64,000 nt of DNA from Rhizobium sp. BK650 (GTDB taxonomy: Bacteria; Pseudomonadota; Alphaproteobacteria; Rhizobiales; Rhizobiaceae): the NCBI RefSeq assembly GCF_014195325.1, contig NZ_JACIBK010000004.1, forward strand, positions 248,001 through 312,000, read 5' to 3'. Under the pieces are notes generated by a model. The model saw only the letters and a list, made by a program, of their open reading frames with translations. It ran no database searches and was not told the origin of the DNA. Shown here in pieces: positions 8,597 through 17,894 of this stretch. The translations under genes and the position numbers were made by a program. How positions within the stretch are numbered: the first letter of the stretch is position 1; the number at the start of each line of letters is the position of its first letter.

Positions 8597-9721
8597 ATGC
8601 CACAACAGGTCAGCGGAACGATATTGAAGCGCCAGATCGTCTTCTGGGTGGCGGTTCTGCTCATCTTCATCGCCTTCCTCTATATTTTCAGCTCTATCCT
8701 GCTGCCCTTCATTGCTGGCATGTCGATTGCCTATTTCCTCGATCCTATAGCGGACAGGCTAGAGCGCCTCGGCTTGAGCCGCCTGATGGCGACCATCGTC
8801 ATTCTCGTGGCCTTCGTCATCGTCTTCGCGCTGGCGCTGGTGATCCTGATCCCCGTTCTCATCAACCAGTTCAACGATTTCGCCGAGCGCGTTCCCGGTT
8901 ATATCAGTCAGCTGCAGCAATTCATCACACACTATCAGGATTCTGTGCTGCCCGGCTGGATCAAGAGCCAGCTCGGCACCATCAAGAACAATTTTTCGAC
9001 CATCCTGTCGGAAGGCATGGGCTTCCTCACCGGGCTCTTCTCGCAGATCTGGAATTCCGGCAAGGCGATCGTCGACGTCATTTCGCTGCTCGTCGTTACG
9101 CCGGTCGTTGCTTTCTATATCCTGCTCGATTGGGACCGCATGGTTGCCAAGGTCGATCAATGGGTGCCGCGCGATTACGTGAAGGACGTGCGCCAGATCG
9201 CCACGGAAGTGGATCAGGCGATTGCCGGCTTCATCCGCGGACAGGGCTCGCTCTGCATCATCCTTGGCATCTATTATGCGCTCGGCCTCTCGATCGTCGG
9301 ACTGAACTTCGGCCTGCTCATCGGGCTCTTCGCCGGCATGATCAGTTTCATTCCCTATGTCGGCTCGCTGGTCGGCCTCGTGCTTGCGGTCGGCGTGGCG
9401 CTCGTACAGTTCTGGCCCGACTATATCTGGATCGTCGCCGTTCTCGCGGTCTTCTTCTCCGGACAGTTTTTGGAAGGCAATATCCTGCAGCCGAAGCTCG
9501 TCGGCTCAAGTGTCGGCCTGCATCCCGTCTGGCTGATGTTCGCGCTCTTTGCCTTTGGCGCGCTGTTCGGTTTCGTGGGTCTGCTGGTCGCGGTGCCGGC
9601 CGCTGCTGCCGTCGGCGTCCTTGTCCGCTTTGCGCTTTCGCGCTACCTTCAAAGCGACCTCTACTACGGCAGGTCGCCGGGCGGCCGGGCCGGTAAGACG
9701 AAATCTGTTTCCGATGAATGA
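8597..9721 (+). CDS. AI-2E family (PerM/UPF0118) membrane permease
   Basis: A 374-residue polytopic membrane protein. Paired hydrophobic helices lie near residues 10-70, with a large soluble segment around 80-140. A second hydrophobic cluster is near 140-165 (VDVISLLVVTPVVAFYILLDW) and four or more helices follow after residue 200. FIRGQGSLCIILGIYYALGL and GLFAGMISFIPYVGSLVG are typical family motifs. Members include autoinducer-2 exporters and a sodium/proton antiporter, so the substrate is open. ATG at 8597 has GGGG(A) at the right distance and replaces a GTG at 8576. Its end overlaps hdaA by eight bases, as in other alphaproteobacteria where this permease precedes the hda homologue. Confidence 0.88.
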   Translation: MPQQVSGTILKRQIVFWVAVLLIFIAFLYIFSSILLPFIAGMSIAYFLDPIADRLERLGLSRLMATIVILVAFVIVFALALVILIPVLINQFNDFAERVPGYISQLQQFITHYQDSVLPGWIKSQLGTIKNNFSTILSEGMGFLTGLFSQIWNSGKAIVDVISLLVVTPVVAFYILLDWDRMVAKVDQWVPRDYVKDVRQIATEVDQAIAGFIRGQGSLCIILGIYYALGLSIVGLNFGLLIGLFAGMISFIPYVGSLVGLVLAVGVALVQFWPDYIWIVAVLAVFFSGQFLEGNILQPKLVGSSVGLHPVWLMFALFAFGALFGFVGLLVAVPAAAAVGVLVRFALSRYLQSDLYYGRSPGGRAGKTKSVSDE

Positions 9722-10427
9722 CGTGAAGAACGCTGATCCGAAGCGCAAGGCCGGAGAGCAGCTTCCCCTGGCCTTTTCGCATGACGCTGCAACCGGCCGC
9801 GACGACCTCCTCGTCTCGGAGCGTCTGGCGGCTGCCGTTTCGATCGTCGATGCCTGGCCGAACTGGCCGTCATCAGTCGTCATTCTTGCCGGCCCTGTCG
9901 GCTCGGGCAAATCGCATCTCGCCGGCATCTGGAAGGAATTGAGCGGAGCGGAAGCCATCCATCCCAGGGCCGGTTCCGATGCCGCGATCACGGCTGCGAA
10001 CGGTCCTGTTCTTTTCGAGGATGTCGATCGCGCAGGCTTCGACGACGTCAAGCTCTTTCACGTCATCAACAGCGTACGGGAAAATGGCACCAGCCTCTTG
10101 ATGACGAGCCGCCTCTGGCCGATGTCCTGGCCGGTCACGCTGCCCGATCTGCGGTCGCGCCTGAAGGCTGCGACGGTGGTCGAGATCGGCGAGCCGGATG
10201 AGGAACTGCTGTCGCAGGTCATCGTCAAGCTCTTTGCCGACCGGCAGCTTTATATAGATGACAAACTCGTCCTTTATATCGTCAATCGCATGGAGCGGTC
10301 GCTCAATGCCGCCCAGACGATTGTCGAAAGGCTGGATCGGCTGGCGCTTTCCAGAGGCACGGGGATTACCCGTTCGCTTGCCGCCGAAGTATTGAATGAA
10401 TTAGGCAATTCCGGCTCGGGCGATTGA
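9714..10427 (+). CDS. hdaA: HdaA, DnaA-related AAA+ regulator of replication initiation
   Basis: A 237-residue protein similar to DnaA domain III without a DNA-binding domain. QLPLAF at residues 16-21 is a beta-clamp-binding motif like the one that ties Hda to the sliding clamp. Walker A is GPVGSGKSHL (about 60-69) and the Walker B-like segment is VLFEDVD. The family promotes hydrolysis of DnaA-bound ATP after initiation and so prevents over-replication. A longer in-frame reading starting at 9549 lies inside the permease gene and is rejected. The ATG at 9714 overlaps the permease end by eight bases. The stop codon is directly followed by the ppk Pho-box candidate. Confidence 0.9.
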   Translation: MNDVKNADPKRKAGEQLPLAFSHDAATGRDDLLVSERLAAAVSIVDAWPNWPSSVVILAGPVGSGKSHLAGIWKELSGAEAIHPRAGSDAAITAANGPVLFEDVDRAGFDDVKLFHVINSVRENGTSLLMTSRLWPMSWPVTLPDLRSRLKAATVVEIGEPDEELLSQVIVKLFADRQLYIDDKLVLYIVNRMERSLNAAQTIVERLDRLALSRGTGITRSLAAEVLNELGNSGSGD

Positions 10428-10456
10428 CTGTCACAGTTCCGTCGTGAAACTGATAT
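10428..10456 (+). promoter_or_regulatory. Pho-box-like triple repeat upstream of ppk
   Basis: Three seven-base units with four-base spacers begin one base after the hdaA stop: CTGTCAC (10428-10434), CCGTCGT (10439-10445) and CTGATAT (10450-10456). The 11-base period and first half-site match the PhoB consensus CTGTCAT-N4-CTGTCAT. The ppk ATG is at 10493, so the spacing allows a PhoB-activated promoter. Regulation of ppk by PhoB is established in other bacteria, including relatives. Confidence 0.5.
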
Positions 10457-10492
10457 ATTCGCCGAGGCGGGTAAAAGCAGGGTGTGTGGATC

Positions 10493-12697
10493 ATGGATAG
10501 TGCATATCAGGAACATCAGGAATCCACCCCGGACAACAGTGCAGACCTGCCGCCGCTGGAGCAGCTGCTGTCCAGCCCGGAGCGCTTCATCAACCGCGAA
10601 TTCTCGTGGCTGCAGTTCAATCGCCGAGTCCTTGAGGAAACGCTGAACACCGAGCATCCGCTCCTCGAGCGTGTACGATTTCTGTCGATCTCGGCGGCCA
10701 ACCTCGACGAATTCTTCATGGTGCGCGTCGCGGGCCTCGAGGGGCAGGTGCGCCAGAGCATCATCATCAAGAGCCCGGACGGTCGCACACCGGCCGAACA
10801 GCTCGACTCGATCCTGAGCGAGATCGATCATTTGCAGATGGAGCAGCAGGCCTCGCTCGCCGTCCTGCAGCAGTATCTCGCCAAAGAAGATATTCTGATC
10901 GTACGTCCCGGGGCGTTGAACGAGGCCGACCGCCAATGGCTGGCAAACGAATTCGAGCAGTCGATCTTCCCGGTACTGACGCCGCTCTCCATCGATCCGG
11001 CCCATCCGTTCCCGTTCATTCCGAATCTCGGCTTCTCGATCGGCCTGCAGCTCGTTAGCCGCAATGGCCGCGAGCCGATGACGGCCCTCTTACGCCTGCC
11101 TCCGGCACTCGACCGCTTCATCCGCCTGCCGGACGATCACAACACCATCCGCTACATCACGCTGGAAGACGTCGCCAATATCTTCATCCACCGGCTCTAT
11201 CCCGGCTACGAGGTGCAGGGCTCCGGTACCTTCCGCGTCATTAGGGACAGCGATATCGAAGTCGAGGAAGAGGCCGAGGATCTCGTGCGCTTCTTCGAAA
11301 CCGCGCTGAAACGCCGCCGCCGCGGCAAGGTCATCCGTATCGAGACCGATTCCGAGATGCCGGCTTCGCTGCGTCAATTCGTGGTCCAGGCGCTCAGCAT
11401 CCCGGACAATCGTGTTGCCGTCCTGCCGGGCCTGTTGGCGCTCAACACGCTCTCGGAAATCACCAAGGCGCCGCGCGACGACCTGCGCTTTCCGCCCTAC
11501 AATGCGCGATTTCCGGAACGTGTCCGTGAACACGCCGGTGATTGCTTCGCCGCCATCCGTGAAAAGGACATGGTGGTCCATCATCCCTACGAGTCTTTCG
11601 ACGTGGTGGTCCAGTTCCTTCTCCAGGCTGCACGCGATCCTGATGTTCTGGCGATAAAGCAGACCCTCTACCGCACCTCCAACGACAGCCCTATCGTGCG
11701 CGCTCTGGTCGATGCCGCCGAGGCAGGCAAGTCGGTAACGGCGCTGGTCGAGCTCAAGGCTCGCTTCGATGAAGAAGCCAATATCCGCTGGGCGCGCGAT
11801 CTGGAGCGCGCCGGCGTGCAGGTCGTCTTCGGCTTCATCGAACTCAAGACTCACGCGAAGATGTCGCTGGTCGTGCGCCGCGAAGAGGGTAAGCTGCGTA
11901 GCTACTGCCATCTCGGCACCGGCAACTATCATCCGATCACCGCGAAGATCTATACCGACCTGTCCTTCTTCACGTGCAATCCTGTGATCGCCCACGATAT
12001 GGCAAATATCTTCAACTTTATCACCGGTTACGGTGAGCCGGAGGAGGGGATGAAGCTTGCTGTTTCGCCTTACACGCTGCGCTCGCGCATCCTTCGCCAC
12101 ATCAACGAAGAGATCGAGCATGCCCGAAACGGTCGTCCGGCGTCGATCTGGATGAAGATGAACGCGCTGGTCGATCCGGATATCATCGACGCGCTCTATA
12201 CGGCGAGCCGTGCCGGCGTCGAGATCGATCTCGTCGTGCGCGGCATCTGCTGCCTGCGTCCGCAGGTGCCGGGCCTTTCGGACAATATTCGCGTCAAATC
12301 GATCGTTGGCCGCTTCCTCGAGCACAGCCGCATCTTCTGCTTCGGCAATGGTTACGGCCTGCCGTCCGACAAGGCCCTAGTCTATATCGGCTCGGCCGAC
12401 ATGATGCCGAGAAACCTCGATCGCCGCGTCGAAACGCTCGTTCCGCTGACGAATCCGACCGTCCACGAGCAGGTTTTGTCACAGATTATGCTCGGCAACG
12501 TGATTGACAATCAACAAAGCTACGAGATATTGCCCGACGGTACGTCACGGCGCATGGAAGTGCGCAAGGGCGAAGAACCTTTTAATGCGCAGCAATATTT
12601 CATGACCAATCCCAGCCTGTCCGGCCGCGGTGAAGCTCTGAAATCGAGTGCGCCGAAGCTGATTGCCGGTCAGCTTGCCGGCCGGAACAACAAGTAA
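10493..12697 (+). CDS. ppk: Polyphosphate kinase 1
   Basis: A 734-residue PPK1 that makes inorganic polyphosphate from [21 protein letters not shown] opens the N-terminal domain. The autophosphorylated histidine is in HLGTGNYH (His473, equivalent to E. coli His435). The paired phospholipase-D-like catalytic domains include the [20 protein letters not shown] and [13 protein letters not shown] segments. ATG at 10493 was chosen over an in-frame GTG at 10484, since homologues begin near the acidic residues before LEQLL. It is followed after 10 bases by ppx, so synthesis and degradation of polyphosphate are co-transcribed. Confidence 0.97.
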   Translation: MDSAYQEHQESTPDNSADLPPLEQLLSSPERFINREFSWLQFNRRVLEETLNTEHPLLERVRFLSISAANLDEFFMVRVAGLEGQVRQSIIIKSPDGRTPAEQLDSILSEIDHLQMEQQASLAVLQQYLAKEDILIVRPGALNEADRQWLANEFEQSIFPVLTPLSIDPAHPFPFIPNLGFSIGLQLVSRNGREPMTALLRLPPALDRFIRLPDDHNTIRYITLEDVANIFIHRLYPGYEVQGSGTFRVIRDSDIEVEEEAEDLVRFFETALKRRRRGKVIRIETDSEMPASLRQFVVQALSIPDNRVAVLPGLLALNTLSEITKAPRDDLRFPPYNARFPERVREHAGDCFAAIREKDMVVHHPYESFDVVVQFLLQAARDPDVLAIKQTLYRTSNDSPIVRALVDAAEAGKSVTALVELKARFDEEANIRWARDLERAGVQVVFGFIELKTHAKMSLVVRREEGKLRSYCHLGTGNYHPITAKIYTDLSFFTCNPVIAHDMANIFNFITGYGEPEEGMKLAVSPYTLRSRILRHINEEIEHARNGRPASIWMKMNALVDPDIIDALYTASRAGVEIDLVVRGICCLRPQVPGLSDNIRVKSIVGRFLEHSRIFCFGNGYGLPSDKALVYIGSADMMPRNLDRRVETLVPLTNPTVHEQVLSQIMLGNVIDNQQSYEILPDGTSRRMEVRKGEEPFNAQQYFMTNPSLSGRGEALKSSAPKLIAGQLAGRNNK

Positions 12698-12707
12698 ACT
12701 GGACCTT

Positions 12708-14228
12708 ATGGTTGAATCTGAAGCCCAGGGGCGACTTCCGGGTATCGCCCCGGTCTCCGTTGTCGATATCGGATCGAACTCCATCCGTCTGGTCGTCTAC
12801 GAAGGCTTGTCACGTTCGCCGACCATCCTCTTCAACGAAAAGGTCCTCTGCGGCCTCGGCAAGGGCATAGCCCTGACCGGTAAGATGGACGAGGAAAGCG
12901 TCGCTCGCGCGCTCCAGGCCCTTCATCGGTTCAAGGCTCTCTCCGATCAGGCGCGCGCCGCCACCATGTATGTGCTGGCCACAGCCGCCGCGCGCGAGGC
13001 GAGCAACGGTCCCGATTTCATCCATCAGGCAGAGACGATCCTGCAGCGCCACGTCCGTATATTGTCGGGTGAGGAAGAGGCGCGGTTCGCCTCGCTTGGC
13101 ATCATCAGCGGCTTTTACAATCCCGACGGCATTGCCGGCGACCTGGGCGGCGGTTCTCTGGAGCTGATCGATATCAGGGGCAAGGATGTCAGTGGCGGCA
13201 TTACCTTGCCGCTCGGCGGTCTGCGCCTGTCCGAATATGCTGGCGGATCCCTCGCCAAAGCGCGAGCCTTTGCCCGCAAGCAGGTCAAGACCGCCAAGCT
13301 TCTCTCCAAGGGGGAGGGGCGCACCTTCTACGCCGTTGGCGGCACCTGGCGAAACATTGCCAAGCTGCACATGGAGATCACCCGTTATCCGCTGCACATG
13401 ATGCAGGGCTACGAAATCTCTCTCGAAGGCATGACGCAGTTCCTCGATCAGGTCGTCACGGCCAAGGATTCCAAGGAGCCGGCCCTGCAGGCGGTTTCCA
13501 AGCATCGCCGTTCGCTATTGCCCTTCGGCGCCATCGCCATGAAGGAAGTGCTGAACGCCATGAAGCCTTCGGTGATCTCCTTCTCCGCGCAGGGCGTGCG
13601 TGAAGGTTATCTCTATTCGCTGCTCTCCGAATCCGAGCGCCGCACAGATCCGCTGCTGGCTGCTGCCGGCGAGCTTGCCATCCTGCGTGCCCGCTCGCCG
13701 GAACATGCCCGCGAGTTGGCTGAATGGACCGGTCGCATGATGCCTTTCTTCGGGATACAGGAAACTGAAGAGGAAAGCCGCTATCGCCAGGCGGCCTGCC
13801 TGCTTGCCGATATCAGTTGGCGCGCCCACCCTGATTATCGCGGTGCTCAGGCGCTGAACGTCATCGCTCATTCCTCCTTCGTCGGCATCAGCCATCCCGG
13901 CCGCGCCTTCATCGCGCTGACCAATTACTACCGTTTCGAAGGCCTTCATGACGACGGCTCTACCGCGCCGCTCGCTTCCATCGCCGGCCCGCAATTCGTC
14001 GAACGCGCCAAGCTGCTCGGTGGCATGCTGCGCGTCGTCTATCTCTTCTCGGCTTCGATGCCGGGCATCGTGCGCAACCTGACCTTCCGCAAGGCTTCGT
14101 CCCCCGATCTCGATCTGGAATTCGTCGTCCCGCACGAATACCACGATTTCGCCGGCGAACGTCTCGACGGCCGCCTGCAGCAATTGTCGAGGCTGACGAA
14201 CAAGCGGCTGGCGTTCCGCTTCGAATAG
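12708..14228 (+). CDS. ppx: Exopolyphosphatase (Ppx/GppA family)
   Basis: A 506-residue member of the ASKHA phosphatase superfamily. VVDIGSNSIRLVVYEG is the phosphate-1 loop, SGEEEARFASLG the family signature with the catalytic Glu, and GDLGGGSLELIDI the phosphate-2 loop. The C-terminal half is an HD-like helical domain (AHSSFVGISHPGR). It releases phosphate from polyphosphate chain ends, and some members also act on pppGpp. ATG at 12708 follows the ppk stop by 10 bases, whereas a longer reading from 12663 would lie inside ppk. A hairpin at 14271-14298 closes the region. Confidence 0.95.
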   Translation: MVESEAQGRLPGIAPVSVVDIGSNSIRLVVYEGLSRSPTILFNEKVLCGLGKGIALTGKMDEESVARALQALHRFKALSDQARAATMYVLATAAAREASNGPDFIHQAETILQRHVRILSGEEEARFASLGIISGFYNPDGIAGDLGGGSLELIDIRGKDVSGGITLPLGGLRLSEYAGGSLAKARAFARKQVKTAKLLSKGEGRTFYAVGGTWRNIAKLHMEITRYPLHMMQGYEISLEGMTQFLDQVVTAKDSKEPALQAVSKHRRSLLPFGAIAMKEVLNAMKPSVISFSAQGVREGYLYSLLSESERRTDPLLAAAGELAILRARSPEHARELAEWTGRMMPFFGIQETEEESRYRQAACLLADISWRAHPDYRGAQALNVIAHSSFVGISHPGRAFIALTNYYRFEGLHDDGSTAPLASIAGPQFVERAKLLGGMLRVVYLFSASMPGIVRNLTFRKASSPDLDLEFVVPHEYHDFAGERLDGRLQQLSRLTNKRLAFRFE

Positions 14229-14270
14229 GTCTGTCCCGACGAAGGCAGACCGACACGCAATGCCGGCAAA

Positions 14271-14298
14271 CAAAAAGGGCGGCGTTTGCACACCGCCC
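14271..14298 (-). terminator. Rho-independent terminator of the phytase-like gene
   Basis: GGGCGG (14277-14282) and CCGCCC (14293-14298) form a hairpin with a ten-base loop. Read on the minus strand it is followed by TTTTTG. It lies 22 bases beyond the stop of the minus-strand gene at 14321 and may also slow ppx transcripts from the other side. Confidence 0.65.
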
Positions 14299-14320
14299 TC
14301 AATTTACATCGGACTGCGGA

Positions 14321-15676
14321 TTACTTCGCGTTCAGGAATTCTCCGACTTCGAGGATGCTGAACTCATTGTTGTCAGCCTTGTCGACAGCGCGGCCGGCCG
14401 AGAAAGGCAGGTTGTTGTCGTTGCCGATGATGATGTGCGTAGCATCGACGCGGTCGACGTTTTCGATCGTCACGAACGGCATGTTGTAGATACCAGGGAT
14501 ATCACCGGCCTTCTTCTTGTTGTCCGGATCCTGGATGTTGAGGAGATCGATGTAACCGATCTTGCGGACGGCCTTGCCGACGTTGGCATCGTTGAACTCG
14601 ATCTTGTAGACGCGCTTCAGCTCGGCCGGAGCTTCGAAGCAGTTCGACTTCGGCTGCTTGGGATCGGCACAAGCCTTATCCTTCGTGCCGGCGCCGTTGT
14701 CGCGCTCGATGACGAGAGCAGTAGAGTCGTCGAGCATGTTGAAGTCGCCGATCGAAGCACCCTTGTCTTCGAAGGGGTAGAGCCAGCTGCGGCCGGTCCA
14801 CTTCTTGGAAGCGAGGTCGAATTCGATGACACGGGTGGCGGTGTGGCCGTCAACGGTTTCCATCTGGCCATCAATGTAGATGGCGCCTTCGAGCAGGGCG
14901 TAGAGCTTCGAACCGTCCTTGGACATTGCGAGCCCTTCGAAGCCGCCGGAGCGCCTCAGATTGAAGGCCGGCATCTTGGCAGCCGGGTTGGCCGGCAGCT
15001 GGATCAGCGGGTTGTCGGGAGACAGGACCGGCTTGCTGTCGAGCGTCGTCGGGATGACGTCCGTCAGGCGGCCTTCGGTATCGATCTTCAGCAGGTATGG
15101 ACCGAATTCGTCACCGATCCAGAAGCCGTCGGCAACCGGCTGTATGGATTCGATGTCGAAATCGGAGCCGGTGAGGTAGCGCGTGTCGGAAGCTTCTGTG
15201 ACGATCGGGAACGGCGCAATCTTGTTCGGGTCGGACAGGAAGACGTTCTTGACGACGTCAACCTTGTTGGCGTCCCAGTCGAACTTCAGCTGGTGCAGGA
15301 AGAGCATGGCATCGACGGAATTGGCCTTGCTGCCGAAGCCATTGTCGGTGAGCGTCCAGAAGGTGCCGTCCGGCATGGTCTTGATGCCGGAGAAGCCCTG
15401 GATCGGCTGGCCGTCGAGCGGCAGTTTGACGTCGGTGATGCGGGCGCCATCCTTGCCGTCAACCGTGCCGAGCTTTTCGGTGCGCTTGCGGTCGGGGGTG
15501 GTGAACTTCCCGGAGGTCTTGAGAAAAGCCGGCGCATTGGCCGGAGCCGGAGCAACCGTATTGGCGGGCAAGATCGCCTGGCTGGTCAGCTTTGCCGAGA
15601 AGAGCTGCTGGTCGGCAGAGGCAGAGCCTGCGACGAGCATGAAAATGGATACGGAAGCAAAAAGAACGTTCTTCAT
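14321..15676 (-). CDS. Secreted esterase-like phytase-family protein
   Basis: A 451-residue exported protein with signal peptide MKNVLFASVSIFMLVAGSAS and likely cleavage after Ala before DQQ. The mature part has repeats of a beta-propeller type: FSGIKTMPDGTFWTLTDNGF, GFWIGDEFGPYLLKID, FEGLAMSKDGSKLYALLEGA. This matches the esterase-like activity of phytase family (PF13449) in my reading. A role in releasing phosphate from organic esters is possible but not shown. ATG at 15676 has GGGGA upstream and fits the signal peptide, whereas the frame extends to 15730. It follows the ppk-ppx operon in convergent orientation. Confidence 0.8.
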   Translation of the reverse strand: MKNVLFASVSIFMLVAGSASADQQLFSAKLTSQAILPANTVAPAPANAPAFLKTSGKFTTPDRKRTEKLGTVDGKDGARITDVKLPLDGQPIQGFSGIKTMPDGTFWTLTDNGFGSKANSVDAMLFLHQLKFDWDANKVDVVKNVFLSDPNKIAPFPIVTEASDTRYLTGSDFDIESIQPVADGFWIGDEFGPYLLKIDTEGRLTDVIPTTLDSKPVLSPDNPLIQLPANPAAKMPAFNLRRSGGFEGLAMSKDGSKLYALLEGAIYIDGQMETVDGHTATRVIEFDLASKKWTGRSWLYPFEDKGASIGDFNMLDDSTALVIERDNGAGTKDKACADPKQPKSNCFEAPAELKRVYKIEFNDANVGKAVRKIGYIDLLNIQDPDNKKKAGDIPGIYNMPFVTIENVDRVDATHIIIGNDNNLPFSAGRAVDKADNNEFSILEVGEFLNAK

Positions 15677-15785
15677 GATGTCCCCATAGAACGGAGTGCA
15701 AAAGCGCCATCCGCTTAGCAGGGCATTCATGTCGCCACATTGACGGTTGAGTGAAGCTTTGGTGACGCGCGCAAAAGGCTGCAGC

Positions 15786-16847
15786 TCAACCCCGCCGCAG
15801 GGTAGCAGGCTGGTTGAGAACGGTCACGGCGCGGGAGGAAAGTGCGACGACATCCAGCCCCTGGCCGCGTCCACGCACAGCGTGATTGCCGAGGTTCTCG
15901 CTGACGATCTCTTCGGGAAGCGTCATGCGCTGGGCAAGCTCGGCGGAAATCAGCACCGGCCGGTTCAATGTCCGACAGAGCGATTCCAGCCGCGACGTGG
16001 TATTCACCGTATCGCCGAAGAAGCTGATCTTGTGATGGTCGACGCCGACCTCAGCCGTAATGACGCTGCCGCCATGAAGAGCGGCCCTGAGCTTCGGCAC
16101 ATGGCCGTAGCTCTTCTTCCAGCTTGCAGCATTGGCTTCGATATCGGCGAGGATATCGAAAAGGCAGCGCACGCAGCGCGCGTCTTTGACGCCGCGTTCC
16201 AAGGGCCAGGTGATGATCGCTGCGTCGCCGACATAGTCATTGATCATGCCCTTGTGGCGCCGCACCGGCTCTGCGAAGGCCGCAAACAACGAACTCAGAA
16301 GCTGCTGCGCGCGCAGGTCTCCATGCTTTTCTGCAAAGGCGGTGGACTCGGCGAGATCGATGAACAGGAAGACGCGTTCTTCCTTCACCGGTCTGCGGTA
16401 GCGGCTGACAAGCATGCTGATGAAAACCTCGCGGCCCAGCAATTCGCGCACCCTGAGCAGGAAGATCAGCGTAGCGCAGACGGCAAGCGCGTAGAGGAAG
16501 ACATCGAACGGCATGATCAGCACGTCGAGCATCTTCGGTGGCTTCAGCATGCCAAGCAGAGCGAGGAGCAAACCGGCCGCCGCAAAGCCGATGCTCATCA
16601 GAATTTCGTAGATGACGAGTTCGGAAGCGATGAAGAGAAGTGTTGGCAGTCTCTGAATGCGCCGGTAGAGGCCGCGCAGGAACACCATGCGCTCGAAGGC
16701 GATGATGGGCATGCCGATGAAAAGCGCGAAGATCGCTCCGATGACGGGCGTCTGACCCGAAGAGAAATACAGATTATAGGCCACGCCGCTGAGTGCCAGG
16801 ACGAGCGCAATCAGAATCCAGTTCTGCGTCGGGGATATCTCTCTCAT
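15786..16847 (-). CDS. Membrane class III adenylate/guanylate cyclase domain protein
   Basis: A 353-residue protein. Four to five hydrophobic segments (about residues 8-28, 35-50, 70-100, 108-138) precede a class III cyclase catalytic domain from about 155. Metal ligands are present as FIDLAEST (Asp164) and YVGDAAIITW (Asp208). The transition-state Asn and Arg are in TVNTTSRLE (Asn282, Arg286). The two purine-specificity positions are unusual: Asp204 where Lys is common and Lys273 where Asp is common, so the product (cAMP, cGMP or none) cannot be assigned. ATG at 16847 has AAGGAG nine bases upstream and is preferred to GTG at 16868. Confidence 0.82.
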   Translation of the reverse strand: MREISPTQNWILIALVLALSGVAYNLYFSSGQTPVIGAIFALFIGMPIIAFERMVFLRGLYRRIQRLPTLLFIASELVIYEILMSIGFAAAGLLLALLGMLKPPKMLDVLIMPFDVFLYALAVCATLIFLLRVRELLGREVFISMLVSRYRRPVKEERVFLFIDLAESTAFAEKHGDLRAQQLLSSLFAAFAEPVRRHKGMINDYVGDAAIITWPLERGVKDARCVRCLFDILADIEANAASWKKSYGHVPKLRAALHGGSVITAEVGVDHHKISFFGDTVNTTSRLESLCRTLNRPVLISAELAQRMTLPEEIVSENLGNHAVRGRGQGLDVVALSSRAVTVLNQPATLRRG

Positions 16848-17203
16848 GCTGCTCCTTCGCCGAAGCACTTCACTCAGCTATTGTTTCCGGCGTTGGGCAG
16901 TGGTCAAGCGATTTCGAATTTAGAGCATGCTGCTTTCATGCGGAAGCATAGCCTGAGTTTTGAGATAATTGGCGCGGGTGGTTTGCTCCCGTACCGTTGC
17001 ACGGTCCGGGCGCTCGCTCGGCGACAAGCTGATCGGCGAGGCTCTCGCCAGGCGCTGGGATGGTGCCAGACACGGCTGGGCTGAGAACCGCGAGAGGATC
17101 GTCACCGGATGGTCGAAACCGTTCGCAGGTTCGGGGAACGTGAGCGAGTAGAGCCGTGCGCCGAAGGCGTCTCGGCCAAGCCGTCCCGACCTTCCAACAT
17201 CAT

Positions 17204-17253
17204 CAACGATACTTATGAATCGATCCATGCCGACCGATTCATAAGTGTCGTTG
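17204..17253. repeat. Long imperfect inverted repeat (22-base arms)
   Basis: Arms at 17204-17225 and 17232-17253 pair over 22 positions with two mismatches around a six-base loop. The shared core is ACTTATGAATCG. On the plus-strand RNA one mismatch becomes a U-G pair. There is no T-run, so it is not a simple terminator. It could be a MITE remnant, a structured RNA or a binding site. Confidence 0.65.
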
Positions 17254-17726
17254 GACGCCATTGCCGGAATCGGCGATTTTGGTCCCATGATCTCGCAACC
17301 CTATTACTGCCTCTAACCTCACTGATCCTTGGTAACTTGATAGCAAAGCGGGAAACATGAGTGAGACAAGATCCAGAACGGAAGTAAATTTCCAATAATA
17401 ATACTTGAATTTTTTCAGGAATTGCCTTTCAATACACCTGAAGATGCAGGTGAGAGGATGAAACACCGAGGGAAGTTATGCGACTAATCGCCACCCTCTT
17501 CCGCGCCTTTATTTCTTATTTAATCAATTCATGTGCATCGACTTCGGCTGGCTTAGATCGGAATTTCACGGCGCAGAAGGTCTCATCGCATTCGAACAGT
17601 TCTCGGGCCGTTCTTAATGCTCTGTCAGCGGACGCTGGCTACGGCAAAGGCTCGGTCAACTTTATGAGATCCTAGCCATAGTGCCGGCCTGAGGAGCTGC
17701 AAGATCCCACGCGCGACATAGAGATC

Positions 17727-17894
17727 ATGTTGGATCACATAGCTGCGAACGAAAAGGCAGTAGATCGCGTATTTCGTGCCACGACTTCATTGCTCGCTGC
17801 CGTTGCCGTCTTTGTGAGAAGTTTCGAGAGACCCGCAGATCAGCCAAAAGCGAACGCTGACCGTGTGGGTATTGCCCGAAGATTAGTTGTTTAG
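17727..17894 (+). CDS. Possible 55-residue small protein upstream of the membrane HTH gene
   Basis: An ATG-to-TAG frame whose product begins MLDHIAANEKAVDRVF and contains a hydrophobic stretch TSLLAAVAVFV. It ends 36 bases before the start of the large membrane protein. No strong Shine-Dalgarno is visible, and nothing similar is known to me. It may be the decayed tail of a longer gene or a genuine small membrane-active peptide. Support is limited to the open frame and its position. Confidence 0.22.
   Translation: MLDHIAANEKAVDRVFRATTSLLAAVAVFVRSFERPADQPKANADRVGIARRLVV

Noticed and set aside
9549..9713. Upstream extension of hdaA
   Set aside because: Lies within the permease gene and gives a low-complexity reading; ATG 9714 starts just before the clamp motif.
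16920..17288. 122-residue minus-strand frame
   Set aside because: It spans the long hairpin, lacks a good ribosome-binding site and has no recognisable domain; part of the product is only the reading of the palindrome.
17109..17675. Several short frames (17109-17360, 17213-17395, 17239-17466, 17478-17675)
   Set aside because: They overlap each other on both strands in the decayed region, with no family match or consistent start signals.
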